64,000 nt of DNA, taken from JAVJUV01 sp040220415 (lineage in GTDB: Bacteria; Pseudomonadota; Alphaproteobacteria; Rhodobacterales; Rhodobacteraceae). A model generated the notes under the pieces. The model did not search any database. It was not told the origin of the DNA and saw nothing but the letters and a program-made list of their open reading frames with translations. The stretch is taken from NCBI GenBank assembly GCA_040220415.1, contig JAVJUV010000066.1, positions 50,571 to 114,570 of the forward strand, in the 5' to 3' direction. Shown piece after piece: positions 51,497-60,665 of this stretch; the stretch's first letter is position 1; every line of letters begins with the position of its first letter. The translations under genes and the position numbers were made by a program.

Positions 51497-52075
51497 ATGC
51501 GGAAGGCTGCCGCGCGTCGTTTTGAATTTGATCTATCCACACGCAGCGTGACGCGCCTGCTGATCGTTTCCTATTTCATTGGGCTCGGATTCGGCTATGT
51601 GGACGGCACCAGGATCGATGTCCTGCTGTCACCATTCCTACCGGACAGCGCCTCGAAACTCGTGGCCTCCGCCACTGTCATCGGTCTCGCCGTGTTGATC
51701 CTTCTTCCCAAGTACCGTCGTGGTGCCGCGCTCTTGCTGGCACTCTTTGTTTTCTGGGCGAGTTACCTCACCATGGTCGTTCAATCAGATCACGGTCAGA
51801 TCGGCTCCTTCTGGCGCGACCTTGCACTCATTGGAGCCCTTCTGCTGACGTACGGCGACGCCCGCGACAGTATCCGCATCAAACCGTTTGGACTTGTGTC
51901 TTGGCGACCATCCGGCAGCAAGTCCGCTTCGTCGATGGCAAATCCAGGCGTCAAAGCGCCCGAAACAGCCCAATCATCCGGCTCGGTCGCCTCCACAAAG
52001 CCGGAAACTCGGCATCCCAAGCGTGTCAAGACAGAACTCTATCGTCAGGACTTCGACGTCATTCGCGTCCCCTGA
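51497..52075 (+). CDS. Membrane protein, four helices, unknown function
   Basis: ATG 51497 is chosen because GGAAGG lies 7 nt upstream; ATG 51482 is less supported. The 192 residues have about four hydrophobic segments (around 18-40, 55-75, 82-102, 112-128) and a long basic, Ser/Pro-rich C-terminal tail. The N-terminus RRFEFDLSTRSVTRLLIVSYFIGLGFGYVDG is conserved-looking. I do not recognise a family. It precedes trmFO by 39 bp on the same strand. Confidence 0.6.
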   Translation: MRKAAARRFEFDLSTRSVTRLLIVSYFIGLGFGYVDGTRIDVLLSPFLPDSASKLVASATVIGLAVLILLPKYRRGAALLLALFVFWASYLTMVVQSDHGQIGSFWRDLALIGALLLTYGDARDSIRIKPFGLVSWRPSGSKSASSMANPGVKAPETAQSSGSVASTKPETRHPKRVKTELYRQDFDVIRVP

Positions 52076-52114
52076 CGCCTTTTCAAAGCGCTCCCCGGAC
52101 GATACATCAGCCTC

Positions 52115-53473
52115 ATGGCTGAAATACTTCACATCATAGGCGGCGGTCTCGCCGGTTCCGAGGCCGCATGGCAGGCCGCCACTTGCGGCATACAGGTCGT
52201 CATCCACGAGATGCGCCCCGAAGTCGGCACTTTCGCCCACAAGACCGGCAACCTCGCCGAAATGGTGTGCTCGAATTCGTTTCGCTCGGACGACGACGAA
52301 CAGAACGCCGTCGGGCTGCTGCACTGGGAAATGCGCCAGGCCGGCAGCCTTATTATGGCGATGGGCGACCAGCACCGCCTGCCTGCCGGCGGTGCGCTGG
52401 CCGTCGACCGTGACGCCTTCTCCCAAGCCGTCACCGAGCGGCTCAGAGCCCTGCCGAACGTCACGATCGAGGCTGGCGAAATCGCATCCCTTCCGGACGA
52501 CGGCCACTGGATCATCGCGACAGGCCCGCTTACCTCCGGCGCCCTTGCAGAGGCGATCAGAAGCGAAACCGGCGAGGAAAGCCTCGCCTTCTTCGACGCT
52601 ATCGCGCCGATCGTCTACGCCGAGACGATCGACATGTCGGTGGCATGGGAACAGTCCCGTTACGACAAGGGCGAAACCGAGGCGGAACAGCGCGCCTACA
52701 TCAACTGCCCGATGACGAAGGCCCAGTACGAAGCCTTCATCGATGCGCTTCTCGCTGCCGACAAGACAGAGTTTCACGAAGGTGAAACGGCGGGATATTT
52801 CGACGGCTGCCTTCCGATCGAGGTCATGGCCGAGCGCGGCAGGGAAACGCTTCGCTACGGCCCGATGAAACCGATAGGCCTTACGAATGCTCACCGGCCG
52901 GACGAAAAACCCTATGCCGTCGTCCAGCTTCGGCGCGACAATAAACTCGGCACTCTCTACAACATCGTCGGTTTCCAGACCAAGATGAAGTACGGGGCGC
53001 AAACAGACGTCTTCCGGATGATCCCGGCGCTTGAGGACGCAAAGTTCGCCCGCCTGGGCGGCATCCATCGAAACACCTTTCTCAACAGCCCGCGAATGCT
53101 GGACGCCGAGATGCGGCTTCGATCCAGACCGAACATTCGTTTCGCCGGTCAGATAACCGGTGTCGAAGGATATGTGGAATCGGCCGCGATGGGCCTTCTG
53201 GCCGGTCGGTTGGCCGTGGCCGAGATCAAGGGCGCGCACCTACCGCCGGTTCCCGCGACCACCGCAACCGGAGCACTCGTCACCCATATTACCGGCGGCG
53301 CCGAGGCAAAGACTTTCCAGCCGATGAACGTCAACTTCGGCCTCTTTCCTCCCGTGGATGCAAAGGGCGGTCGCCGTGGACGGCGTGACCGCTACAAGGC
53401 CTATACCGACAGGGCGAAGTCCGACTGGTCGACCTGGCTTCACATGCAGGGCGACAGCCTCGCGGCAGAGTGA
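52115..53473 (+). CDS. trmFO: Folate-dependent tRNA (m5U54) methyltransferase
   Basis: A 452-residue FAD/folate protein. The N-terminal dinucleotide motif IIGGGLAGSEAA, HKTGNLAEMVCSNSFRSDD, RDNKLGTLYNIVGFQTKMKYGAQ and the GGIHRNTFLNSPRML segment are diagnostic of TrmFO. It forms ribothymidine at position 54 of tRNA using methylene-tetrahydrofolate and FAD, in bacteria that lack TrmA. It begins the short group trmFO-methyltransferase-gluQ. Confidence 0.96.
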   Translation: MAEILHIIGGGLAGSEAAWQAATCGIQVVIHEMRPEVGTFAHKTGNLAEMVCSNSFRSDDDEQNAVGLLHWEMRQAGSLIMAMGDQHRLPAGGALAVDRDAFSQAVTERLRALPNVTIEAGEIASLPDDGHWIIATGPLTSGALAEAIRSETGEESLAFFDAIAPIVYAETIDMSVAWEQSRYDKGETEAEQRAYINCPMTKAQYEAFIDALLAADKTEFHEGETAGYFDGCLPIEVMAERGRETLRYGPMKPIGLTNAHRPDEKPYAVVQLRRDNKLGTLYNIVGFQTKMKYGAQTDVFRMIPALEDAKFARLGGIHRNTFLNSPRMLDAEMRLRSRPNIRFAGQITGVEGYVESAAMGLLAGRLAVAEIKGAHLPPVPATTATGALVTHITGGAEAKTFQPMNVNFGLFPPVDAKGGRRGRRDRYKAYTDRAKSDWSTWLHMQGDSLAAE

Positions 53474-53509
53474 TGGACGCGGGCCATCGCCTCGCCTAGT
53501 CTCCGGCGC

Positions 53510-54124
53510 ATGATCGACGATCCGCAAAACCACCTCTGGACCCGTCACACCGTCGAAGAGACGAAGCGCATCTACGCCGACTGGGCCGAGAATTACGACC
53601 GTGACGTCGCAGAATGGGGCTATGCCACGCCAGCGCGGATCGCGATGGCGCTTCGTCTGGTCGGGGCGAACCCGGACAAGCCGGTTCTGGATTTCGGCTG
53701 CGGCACCGGCCTTTCGGGTCTGGCGCTCAAATCCACCGGATTCGCCCAGGTCGACGGCACCGACATTTCTCCCGAGATGCTCGAGAAGGCGCGCGCACGC
53801 GGCATTTACCAGCACCTCTGGGAAGCCGAACCCGGCACCTTAGGTCACGTCAAGCGGGGCGCGTACCCGATCATTGTCGCCACCGGCGTGATCAGTCTGG
53901 GTGCCGCGCCGCCCGAAACGCTGGACATGCTGCTGGATGTGGTGCCGTCCGGCGGTCTTTTGGCCTTCTCCTTCAACGAAGCCACACTGAAGGACCGGGC
54001 CTACACAGACCGGCTGGATATTGCAGTGCTGGCGCCAGACATCGAGCTTGCATTCGAAGAGGAAGGCCCCCACCTTCCGGCCAAGAACATGAAATCCGCA
54101 GTCTACGTCCTTCGCCGCACGTGA
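53510..54124 (+). CDS. Class I SAM-dependent methyltransferase
   Basis: A 204-residue protein with ATG 53510. Motif I is VLDFGCGTGLSGLALKS at about 62-78, then a TDISPEMLEKARARG motif II-like segment and GVISLGAAPPETLDMLLDVVPSGGLLAFSFNEATL. It is close to the WBSCR27/UbiE-type small-molecule methyltransferases. The acceptor is unknown. Its 3' end overlaps gluQ. Confidence 0.88.
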   Translation: MIDDPQNHLWTRHTVEETKRIYADWAENYDRDVAEWGYATPARIAMALRLVGANPDKPVLDFGCGTGLSGLALKSTGFAQVDGTDISPEMLEKARARGIYQHLWEAEPGTLGHVKRGAYPIIVATGVISLGAAPPETLDMLLDVVPSGGLLAFSFNEATLKDRAYTDRLDIAVLAPDIELAFEEEGPHLPAKNMKSAVYVLRRT

Positions 54125-54960
54125 AATTCCGCACCCGTTTCGCCCCCTCGCCCACCGGACCGCTTCACATCGGCCACGCCTATTCCGCGATCCTGGCCCA
54201 CGACATGGCGCGGTCGGAAGATGGCGCTTTCCTGCTCAGGATCGAGGACACCGATCTTCAGCGGTCAAAACCCGAATGGGACGAATTGATCCGTCAGGAC
54301 CTTGCCTGGCTCGGCCTGGCATGGGATGGACCCGTTCACAGACAATCTCGGCACATAGACAGCTACAACGCCCGGCTCGAGTCCTTGGCGGACACGGGCC
54401 TGCTCTATCCTTGCTCCTGCTCACGTTCCGATATCCGCAGCGCACTCTCGGCCCCGCAGGAAGGCGCAGAACACAACGTCTATCCCGGCACCTGCCGCGG
54501 CCGCCCCATGTCGGACCGAAAGCCAGGCGATGCACTCCGCCTCGATCTCGCCCGCGCTCTCGACCAACTCTCGGATGTCGCGCTGAGCTTCTCCGAGACC
54601 GGCCCGTCCCACGCCGGAGATCACGTTGTAGAACCGGGCGACGCGATTGCACGGATAGGCGACATCGTCGTCAGCCGGAAAGACGACGGCATCGTGGCCT
54701 ATTTCCTCGCCTCCGCCTTCGACGACGCCGATCAGGATATCTCTCATGTCATCCGGGGCGACGACCTCTTCGACTTCACCCCCATCCAGGTCATCCTCCA
54801 GCACCTCCTCGGACTGCCGACGCCGATCTATCATCACCACGGCCTGATCCGGGACGAGAACGGCAAGCGGCTGGCCAAGCGGGACGACGCGCGCGCCATT
54901 CGCACCTACCGCGAAGAAGGCGCCACGCCACGGGACATCCGGCGCATGGTCGGTCTCTAA
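54121..54960 (+). CDS. gluQ: tRNA glutamyl-Q(34) synthetase
   Basis: GTG 54121 overlaps the methyltransferase stop; 279 residues. RFAPSPTGPLHIGHAYSA contains the HIGH motif, and a KMSKS-like KRLAKR lies at about 249-254. Zn-type Cys residues are in PCSCSRSDI and YPGTC. It lacks the tRNA anticodon-binding domain of GluRS, so it charges queuosine at position 34 of tRNA-Asp. Confidence 0.94.
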   Translation: MKFRTRFAPSPTGPLHIGHAYSAILAHDMARSEDGAFLLRIEDTDLQRSKPEWDELIRQDLAWLGLAWDGPVHRQSRHIDSYNARLESLADTGLLYPCSCSRSDIRSALSAPQEGAEHNVYPGTCRGRPMSDRKPGDALRLDLARALDQLSDVALSFSETGPSHAGDHVVEPGDAIARIGDIVVSRKDDGIVAYFLASAFDDADQDISHVIRGDDLFDFTPIQVILQHLLGLPTPIYHHHGLIRDENGKRLAKRDDARAIRTYREEGATPRDIRRMVGL

Positions 54961-54989
54961 GCTTCTTCTTTTCGCAAATACTCCGGGGT

Positions 54990-55006
54990 CCGGGGCAGCG
55001 CCCCGG
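54990..55006. terminator. GC hairpin between convergent gluQ and hisI
   Basis: CCGGGGC (54990-54996) and GCCCCGG (55000-55006) form a perfect 7-bp stem with loop AGC. The surrounding CTCCGGGGTCCGGGGC is a common intergenic form in Rhodobacteraceae as far as I recall. It can end both transcripts. Confidence 0.6.
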
Positions 55007-55020
55007 CGGGTCGGCGCGCG

Positions 55021-55389
55021 TCAGCGCGACGAGATTTCGGGGGCCATCAATTCCACTTCGACGCCGTCACGCACGGCTGTATAAAAACAGCTCTTCCGGT
55101 TTGTATGGCACGCAGGCCCAGTCTGGCGGACAACGACCAGCAGGCAATCCCGGTCACAATCCACGCGGAACTCGACCAGTTCCTGAACGTGACCCGACGT
55201 CTCGCCCTTGATCCAGAACGCGCTTCGCGACCGCGACCAATAGGTGACCCTGCCCGTCTCCAGTGTACGGCTCACCGCCTCGGCGTTCATCCAGGCCATC
55301 ATCAGCACGACGCCGGTCCCGTCTTCCTGCGCTATGACGGGAATCAGTCCGCGATCGTTGAATGAGAGACTTGCGGGATCGAAGAGCAT
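55021..55389 (-). CDS. hisI: Phosphoribosyl-AMP cyclohydrolase
   Basis: ATG 55389 gives 122 residues, the usual length; GGAAAGGATTGG precedes it, while GTG 55413 is less likely. VTYWSRSRSAFWIKGETSGHVQ, DCDRDC and QTGPACHTNRKSCFY carry the Zn and metal-binding Cys and His residues. It catalyses the third step of histidine synthesis. It is convergent with gluQ and divergent from the Fe-S scaffold. Confidence 0.96.
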   Translation of the reverse strand: MLFDPASLSFNDRGLIPVIAQEDGTGVVLMMAWMNAEAVSRTLETGRVTYWSRSRSAFWIKGETSGHVQELVEFRVDCDRDCLLVVVRQTGPACHTNRKSCFYTAVRDGVEVELMAPEISSR

Positions 55390-55454
55390 GGTCCAATCCT
55401 TTCCTAACGCCACGGAAGCCCCTAAATAGAGAGACGGACGCCGGAAGGAAAGAC

Positions 55455-55907
55455 ATGGCCGAAACCGATCTGATCAAGCTTTATTCGGGACGTATCCTGG
55501 AACTTGCCGCCGATATTCCGCTGACGGATCGGCTTGATGCGCCGGACGCGACCGTCAAGAAACGGTCCCCGCTCTGCGGCTCGACAGTCACGGTCGACGT
55601 CAAGCTCAACGATGGCCGGATTTCCGCTTTCGGCCAAGATGTGAAGGCCTGCGCACTTGGCCAGGCATCTGCATCGGTGCTGGCCGGTCACGTAATCGGC
55701 CGAACCAAATCCGAAATCGAGACCGCCCGCGATCAGCTTCGCGCCATGCTGACGGAAAACGGACCCGTCCCCTCCGCGCCCTTCGAGGACTACGCCGTGC
55801 TGGAGCCCGCGCGCGACTTCCGAAACCGGCATGCCTCGATCATGCTGGCGCTCGATGCCACCGCCGAAGCGATTGCCGAGGCCGTGGCAAAGGTACATTG
55901 CGCCTGA
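55455..55907 (+). CDS. Iron-sulfur cluster assembly scaffold protein (NifU-N/IscU-like)
   Basis: A 150-residue protein with GGAAGGAAAGAC before ATG 55455. It shows the scaffold pattern of NifU N-terminal/IscU-like proteins: SPLCGSTVTVDVKL, VKACALGQASASVLAGHVIG and RHASIMLALDA. Cysteines in the first and second motifs are the expected cluster ligands, while the third, in the C-terminal segment, is not in the usual place. It presumably passes clusters to targets. Confidence 0.82.
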   Translation: MAETDLIKLYSGRILELAADIPLTDRLDAPDATVKKRSPLCGSTVTVDVKLNDGRISAFGQDVKACALGQASASVLAGHVIGRTKSEIETARDQLRAMLTENGPVPSAPFEDYAVLEPARDFRNRHASIMLALDATAEAIAEAVAKVHCA

Positions 55908-55925
55908 ACCACCTGCGCTCCAGGC

Positions 55926-55965
55926 AAAAAAATCCGCCGCGCATCCGGGGAAGGATGGCGGCGGA
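55926..55965 (-). terminator. Rho-independent terminator (minus strand)
   Basis: In minus orientation the stem TCCGCCGCCATCC, loop TTCCCC, pairing arm GGATGCGCGGCGGA (one bulged base) is followed by seven T. It is 132 bp past the microprotein stop, so it ends that transcript. Confidence 0.85.
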
Positions 55966-56097
55966 AGTGGCGTATCTGGTGTGAAGACCGGTCGAGGGCC
56001 CGGGACAGGGCCGGCACGAGGGACAGATCTCCAGCGCATCAAAGTGGGACAGGATGCGCGGGACCGGTCATCCAGACCGCAGGCAGATCAACTCAGG

Positions 56098-56217
56098 TCA
56101 GAGGAATCCAGGCAGGCTTAGTCCGGTAAAGAAAATCACGACAAGCGCGGCGACACCGGCGAAATCCTGGGCAAGGGTCGCGGAATTGCGGGAAAGGGTT
56201 TCTTTCAGCTCGGTCAT
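56098..56217 (-). CDS. 39-residue single-TM microprotein
   Basis: A short minus-strand frame with ATG 56217 and AAGGA about nine bases upstream encodes MTELKETLSRNSATLAQDF, then a hydrophobic helix (AGVAALVVIFFTGLSLPGFL), ending at TGA 56098. The amphipathic N-terminus and single helix suggest a small membrane protein, perhaps a complex subunit. A strong terminator lies downstream on the same strand, and a promoter-like gap (56218-56346) lies upstream. Function unknown. Confidence 0.7.
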   Translation of the reverse strand: MTELKETLSRNSATLAQDFAGVAALVVIFFTGLSLPGFL

Positions 56218-56346
56218 CTCAATGGTCCTTCTTGGACGGGATCGGGCAGCGGGCGGGCTGCATGTGTTAGCGTATTGTTCTCAAATGTTCCGCAGTCTGT
56301 AAAGAACTTTTTAGGAACATTAGTGAACAAAATGTTTCCCGCCACC

Positions 56347-58437
56347 CTAACCTATTGAAATCATTTCAATTGCCTGATCCTGTTTCATCAGCCAAAGCAG
56401 AACACGGGCCGCCTTTCCGCGCGGGCCCTCCAGCGTCGGGTCGTCCGCGATCAGCTTTCGCGCATCGTCTCGCGCCATCGCCTGAAGTGCTGCCTGCCGT
56501 TCCAGGTCCGCGATCCGGAACTTGGGCAACCCTGACTGTGCGGTCCCCAGAACGTCGCCTGCTCCGCGCATGGCAAGATCCTCTTCGGCAATCCGGAATC
56601 CATCCTCGGTTTCCCTCAGTATCTCCAGCCTGCGCCGAGCCCCTTCCGTCAATGGCGCCTGGTACAACAGAAGGCATGTCGATTTCTCCGCTCCCCGGCC
56701 GACGCGCCCACGCAATTGGTGCAGCTGCGCCAGTCCGAAATGCTCGGCCCGCTCGATGACCATGATCGAGGCGTTCGGCACATCCACGCCGACCTCGATC
56801 ACGGTGGTCGCAACCAGAACCTTGATTCTGCCCGCGGCGAAACCGGCCATGGCGGCGTCCTTCTCTGCCGCAGGCAGTTGGCCATGCACCAACCCGACGA
56901 TGCCTTCGCCGAAGACAGCGCGCAGCCGCTTGAACCGCTCCTCGGCCGCCGTCAGGTCGCTCACTTCGCTTTCGTCGACCAGCGGGCAGACCCAGTAGGC
57001 CTGCCTGCTCTCGGCGACCGCCTTCTTCAGGTGATCCACGACTTCGTCCATACGCCCGGCCGAGACCAGCGCCGTCGACACCGGCGTCCGGCCAGGCGGT
57101 TTTTCGTCCAGGATCGAGACATCCATATCGCCGTACTGCGCCAGGCTCAGCGAGCGCGGGATCGGCGTCGCGGTCATCACCAGCACGTCCGCCTTCTCGC
57201 CCTTCTTGCCAAGCGCCATGCGTTGTGCGACGCCGAACCGATGCTGTTCGTCGATGATCGCAAGACGCAGGTCACGGAAAGTCACGTCATCCTGGAAGAC
57301 GGCGTGGGTGCCGACCAGGATCTGGATGTCTCCTGCCGCAAGGGCCTGAAGCTTTGCGCGGCGTTCGGCACTCTTGTCGCGGCCTGTCAGGATTTCGATG
57401 ACGACACCAGCAGAATCGGCCAGCGGCTTCAGCCCTTGCAAGTGCTGCCGGGCAAGAATTTCTGTGGGCGCCATCATCACGCCCTGCCCCCCGGCTTCAA
57501 CGGCAACCAGAAGCGCCATCAGCGCGACAAGCGTCTTGCCCGCGCCGACGTCGCCCTGCAGCAACCGGTTCATCCGCTTCGACGCTGCCATATCGTCCGA
57601 GATCTCCCGAATGGCCCGCTCTTGCGCCTGCGTCGGCCGGAACGGCAGGGCTTTCAGAACCTTCGCCTGCAATCGGCCCGTTGCGACCGAGGGATGTCCC
57701 TTGCGTTTCCGCCGGCGCTGCCGCACCAGCGCAAGCGTCAGTTGATGCGCGAACAACTCATCATACGCCAGCCGCATCCGGGCAGGCGATGCCGATGCAA
57801 TGTCAGCACTGCTCTCGGGATTATGCGCGCGGTGCAAGGCAGCGCTCCACTCCGGCCAGCCTTCCCGCGCCACCAGTGCGGGGTCGATCCATTCCTCAAG
57901 CTCCGGTGCCCGCGACAAGGCCCCGGCGGCTGCCTTGGCGATCGTCTTCAGCGATACGCCCTGCGTCAGAGGATACACCGGCTCGAATTCCGGCAGGTCG
58001 CCCTTCTCCTCCGGTGACAGGATATGGTCGGGGTGCACCATCTGCGCGATGCCGTCGAACAATTCGACCCGTCCCGAAACGACCCTCCTTGCCCCGACCG
58101 GCAACTGTCGCTTCAGCCAGTCTTCCCGTGCATGAAAAAACACCAACTGAAAGGACATCTCGGCATCGGATACATCGATGCGATACGGCCTGCCCTTCGT
58201 GCGCGGCGGATTGTGCCGCTCGACCGTGACCTCAGTGGTTGCGACTGCAGGCAGGATCAGTCCCTGCACGCTCGGCCGAAATCTGCGGTCTGTTCCCGAG
58301 GCTGGCAGCGTGAAGAGCAGATCGCGCGGCGTCTCGACATCCAGATTCAGAAACAACCTGGCCGTTTTCTCTCCGATACCCGGCAACGTCTCGAGCGACG
58401 CGAATAACGGAAAGAGTATTTCGGGCCTCCCGCTCAT
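56347..58437 (-). CDS. recG: ATP-dependent DNA helicase RecG
   Basis: A 696-residue protein with the wedge/OB domain at the N-terminus and helicase motifs: RLLQGDVGAGKTLVALMALL (Walker A), LAIIDEQHRFG (Walker B), VMTATPIPRSL, LVHGQLPAAEKDAAMAGF, and RGRVGRGAEKSTCLLLY. It drives branch migration at stalled forks and Holliday junctions. The start at 58437 overlaps the ligA stop (ATGA). Confidence 0.96.
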   Translation of the reverse strand: MSGRPEILFPLFASLETLPGIGEKTARLFLNLDVETPRDLLFTLPASGTDRRFRPSVQGLILPAVATTEVTVERHNPPRTKGRPYRIDVSDAEMSFQLVFFHAREDWLKRQLPVGARRVVSGRVELFDGIAQMVHPDHILSPEEKGDLPEFEPVYPLTQGVSLKTIAKAAAGALSRAPELEEWIDPALVAREGWPEWSAALHRAHNPESSADIASASPARMRLAYDELFAHQLTLALVRQRRRKRKGHPSVATGRLQAKVLKALPFRPTQAQERAIREISDDMAASKRMNRLLQGDVGAGKTLVALMALLVAVEAGGQGVMMAPTEILARQHLQGLKPLADSAGVVIEILTGRDKSAERRAKLQALAAGDIQILVGTHAVFQDDVTFRDLRLAIIDEQHRFGVAQRMALGKKGEKADVLVMTATPIPRSLSLAQYGDMDVSILDEKPPGRTPVSTALVSAGRMDEVVDHLKKAVAESRQAYWVCPLVDESEVSDLTAAEERFKRLRAVFGEGIVGLVHGQLPAAEKDAAMAGFAAGRIKVLVATTVIEVGVDVPNASIMVIERAEHFGLAQLHQLRGRVGRGAEKSTCLLLYQAPLTEGARRRLEILRETEDGFRIAEEDLAMRGAGDVLGTAQSGLPKFRIADLERQAALQAMARDDARKLIADDPTLEGPRGKAARVLLWLMKQDQAIEMISIG

Positions 58438-60590
58438 GCGTCCGCGATCAGCGCCAACCAGGCGTCCTCGTCGATCGTCTCGACACCCAGTTCAACGGCT
58501 TTTTTCGCTTTCGACCCCGCCCCGGGGCCCGCAACGACTAGGTCGGTCTTGGCCGAAACCGATCCGGAAACCTTGGCCCCCAGCGCTTCGGCGCGGGCCT
58601 TGGCCTCGGCCCGGGTCATTTTCTCCAGCGTGCCGGTGAAAACAACCGTCTTCCCGGCGACGGGACTGTCGGTCGCCTGCGCCTCTGGCGGCACGATCGT
58701 CAGATGCCCCACCAGCCGCTCGATTGACTGGCGCTCGTTTTCCTGCGCCAGCGTAGTGACCAGCGACTGTGTCAAGGTCGCACCGACCCCGTCGATCGCC
58801 AGGAATTCACCCCAGGCGGGGCTCTCGGCCAGCGTGTCGCGGCCAGGTCCCTTGCTTGTGGCTGGCTCCCCGGCGGCTCGGTCGGCTGCGTCCGCCAGTG
58901 CATCCCAGCTGCCGAAGGCCCGCGCAAGATCCTTCGCAGCGACTTCACCCAGATGCCTTATTCCCAGGCCGAACAGAAACCTGTGGAACGGGATCGTCCG
59001 CCGTTCGTCGATCGCAGCAAACAGGTTTTCGGCCGATTTCGCGCCCCAGCCTTCACGGTTCTTCAACTGTTGCAGACCGCCGCTGAACCTTTCCTCCAGC
59101 GTGAAGATATCGGCAGGCTCCCTGATCCAACCGTCCTCGAAGAACTGCTCGACCTGCTTGGCTCCCAGGCCCTCGATGTCGAAGGCGGCGCGGCTGACGA
59201 AATGCTTCAGCTTCTCGACAGCCTGCGCCGGGCAGATCAACCCCCCGGTGCAGCGCCGCACAGCGTCGCCTTCCTCGCGGATCGCTTCCGAGCCGCACTC
59301 GGGGCAAATGTGCGGGAAGGCAAACGGCTCTGCGTCTTGCGGCCGCTTCGAAAGATCGACGTCCGCAACTTTGGGAATCACATCTCCGGCGCGATAGACC
59401 TGGACCCAGTCGCCGACCCTGATGTCCTTGCCATCGCGGATCTGCTGCCCATTGGCATCGCGTCCGGCAATATAATCCTCGTTGTGCAGCGTGGCATTCG
59501 AGACGACGACGCCACCAACCGTGACCGGGGTAAGCCGCGCAACCGGGCTCAGGGCACCCGTTCGGCCGACCTGGATGTCGATCGCCTCCAGCCGGGTCCA
59601 TGCCAGTTCGGCGGGAAACTTGTGCGCGATGGCCCAGCGAGGCGTCGTGGAACGAAACCCAAGCCTCGACTGAAGCGACAGGTCGTTGACCTTGTAGACG
59701 ACACCGTCGATGTCATAGCCCAGCGTCGCTCTTTGCTCCTCGATGTCGCGATAATGCGTCAACATCTCTGCCGGGCCATCGCACAGGCGCGTCAGGGGAT
59801 TCGTCGCAAACCCAAGCGCGGCAAGCCCGCGGATCGCGTCCATCTGGGTGTCGGCCAATTGATCGCTGACGGCTCCCCATGCATATGCGAAGAACCTCAA
59901 GGGACGGCGCGCGGTCACCGATGCGTCAAGCTGGCGCAAGGAACCCGCGGCCGCGTTTCGCGGGTTCGCGAATGTCTTGGCGCCCGCCTTTTCCTGCCGC
60001 TCGTTCAGCGCCGCGAAGTCCTCATGGCTCATGTAGACTTCGCCGCGGACTTCCAGCACCTCCGGCGCGCCGGTCAACTCGGCGGGAATGTCCCCGATCG
60101 TGCGTGCGTTCGCGGTTACATTCTCTCCGGTCGTACCATCCCCACGCGTCGCCGCGTGGACCAGGCCGCCTTCTTCGTATCGAAGCGACAAGGACAAGCC
60201 GTCGATCTTGGGCTCTGCCGTATACTCAAGCCGCTCGTCCTCGGCCAAACCCAGATACTTGCGAATCGAGCGGTCGAACTCGGTGACGTCCTCGTCGCTG
60301 AACGCATTGCCCAAAGACAGCATCGGGACCGCGTGGGTGATCTTCTGGAAACCTTCGGCCGGTGCGGCGCCAACCTGTTCACTGGGCGAATCCGCGCGTT
60401 TCAGATCGGGAAAGTGTGCTTCGATCTCGGCATTCAGGCGCTTCAGCCGGTCGTATTCCGCATCGCTGATTTCAGGCGTATCGGCTTGATGGTAAGCCGC
60501 ATTGGCGCGCGCGATCGCCTTGGCCAGTTCGTCCAACCTTGCACGGGCTTCTTCCCGAGTTAGCTTTGCGACATCGAAATCGTCCTGCAT
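58434..60590 (-). CDS. ligA: NAD-dependent DNA ligase
   Basis: A 718-residue enzyme. The adenylated lysine motif is KIDG at about 128-131, and the N-terminal DDFDVAKLTREEARARLDELAK is the Ia domain. Zinc finger CPECGSEAIREEGDAVRRCTGGLICPAQ, the helix-hairpin-helix region, and a C-terminal BRCT domain from about residue 640 follow. It seals nicks in replication and repair. ATG 60590 has GGGAGAGG upstream. It overlaps recG by 4 nt. Confidence 0.97.
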   Translation of the reverse strand: MQDDFDVAKLTREEARARLDELAKAIARANAAYHQADTPEISDAEYDRLKRLNAEIEAHFPDLKRADSPSEQVGAAPAEGFQKITHAVPMLSLGNAFSDEDVTEFDRSIRKYLGLAEDERLEYTAEPKIDGLSLSLRYEEGGLVHAATRGDGTTGENVTANARTIGDIPAELTGAPEVLEVRGEVYMSHEDFAALNERQEKAGAKTFANPRNAAAGSLRQLDASVTARRPLRFFAYAWGAVSDQLADTQMDAIRGLAALGFATNPLTRLCDGPAEMLTHYRDIEEQRATLGYDIDGVVYKVNDLSLQSRLGFRSTTPRWAIAHKFPAELAWTRLEAIDIQVGRTGALSPVARLTPVTVGGVVVSNATLHNEDYIAGRDANGQQIRDGKDIRVGDWVQVYRAGDVIPKVADVDLSKRPQDAEPFAFPHICPECGSEAIREEGDAVRRCTGGLICPAQAVEKLKHFVSRAAFDIEGLGAKQVEQFFEDGWIREPADIFTLEERFSGGLQQLKNREGWGAKSAENLFAAIDERRTIPFHRFLFGLGIRHLGEVAAKDLARAFGSWDALADAADRAAGEPATSKGPGRDTLAESPAWGEFLAIDGVGATLTQSLVTTLAQENERQSIERLVGHLTIVPPEAQATDSPVAGKTVVFTGTLEKMTRAEAKARAEALGAKVSGSVSAKTDLVVAGPGAGSKAKKAVELGVETIDEDAWLALIADA

Positions 60591-60665
60591 GAACCTCTCC
60601 CGGAACGCTTTCCCAATGGATAGGGGGCGTCCCGGGTCAGGTCCAGACTGCTCTCTAGGTCAGGA

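Noticed and set aside
54276..55211. 311-codon plus-strand frame overlapping gluQ and the hisI region
   Set aside because: Arg/Pro-rich shadow frame with no recognisable features.
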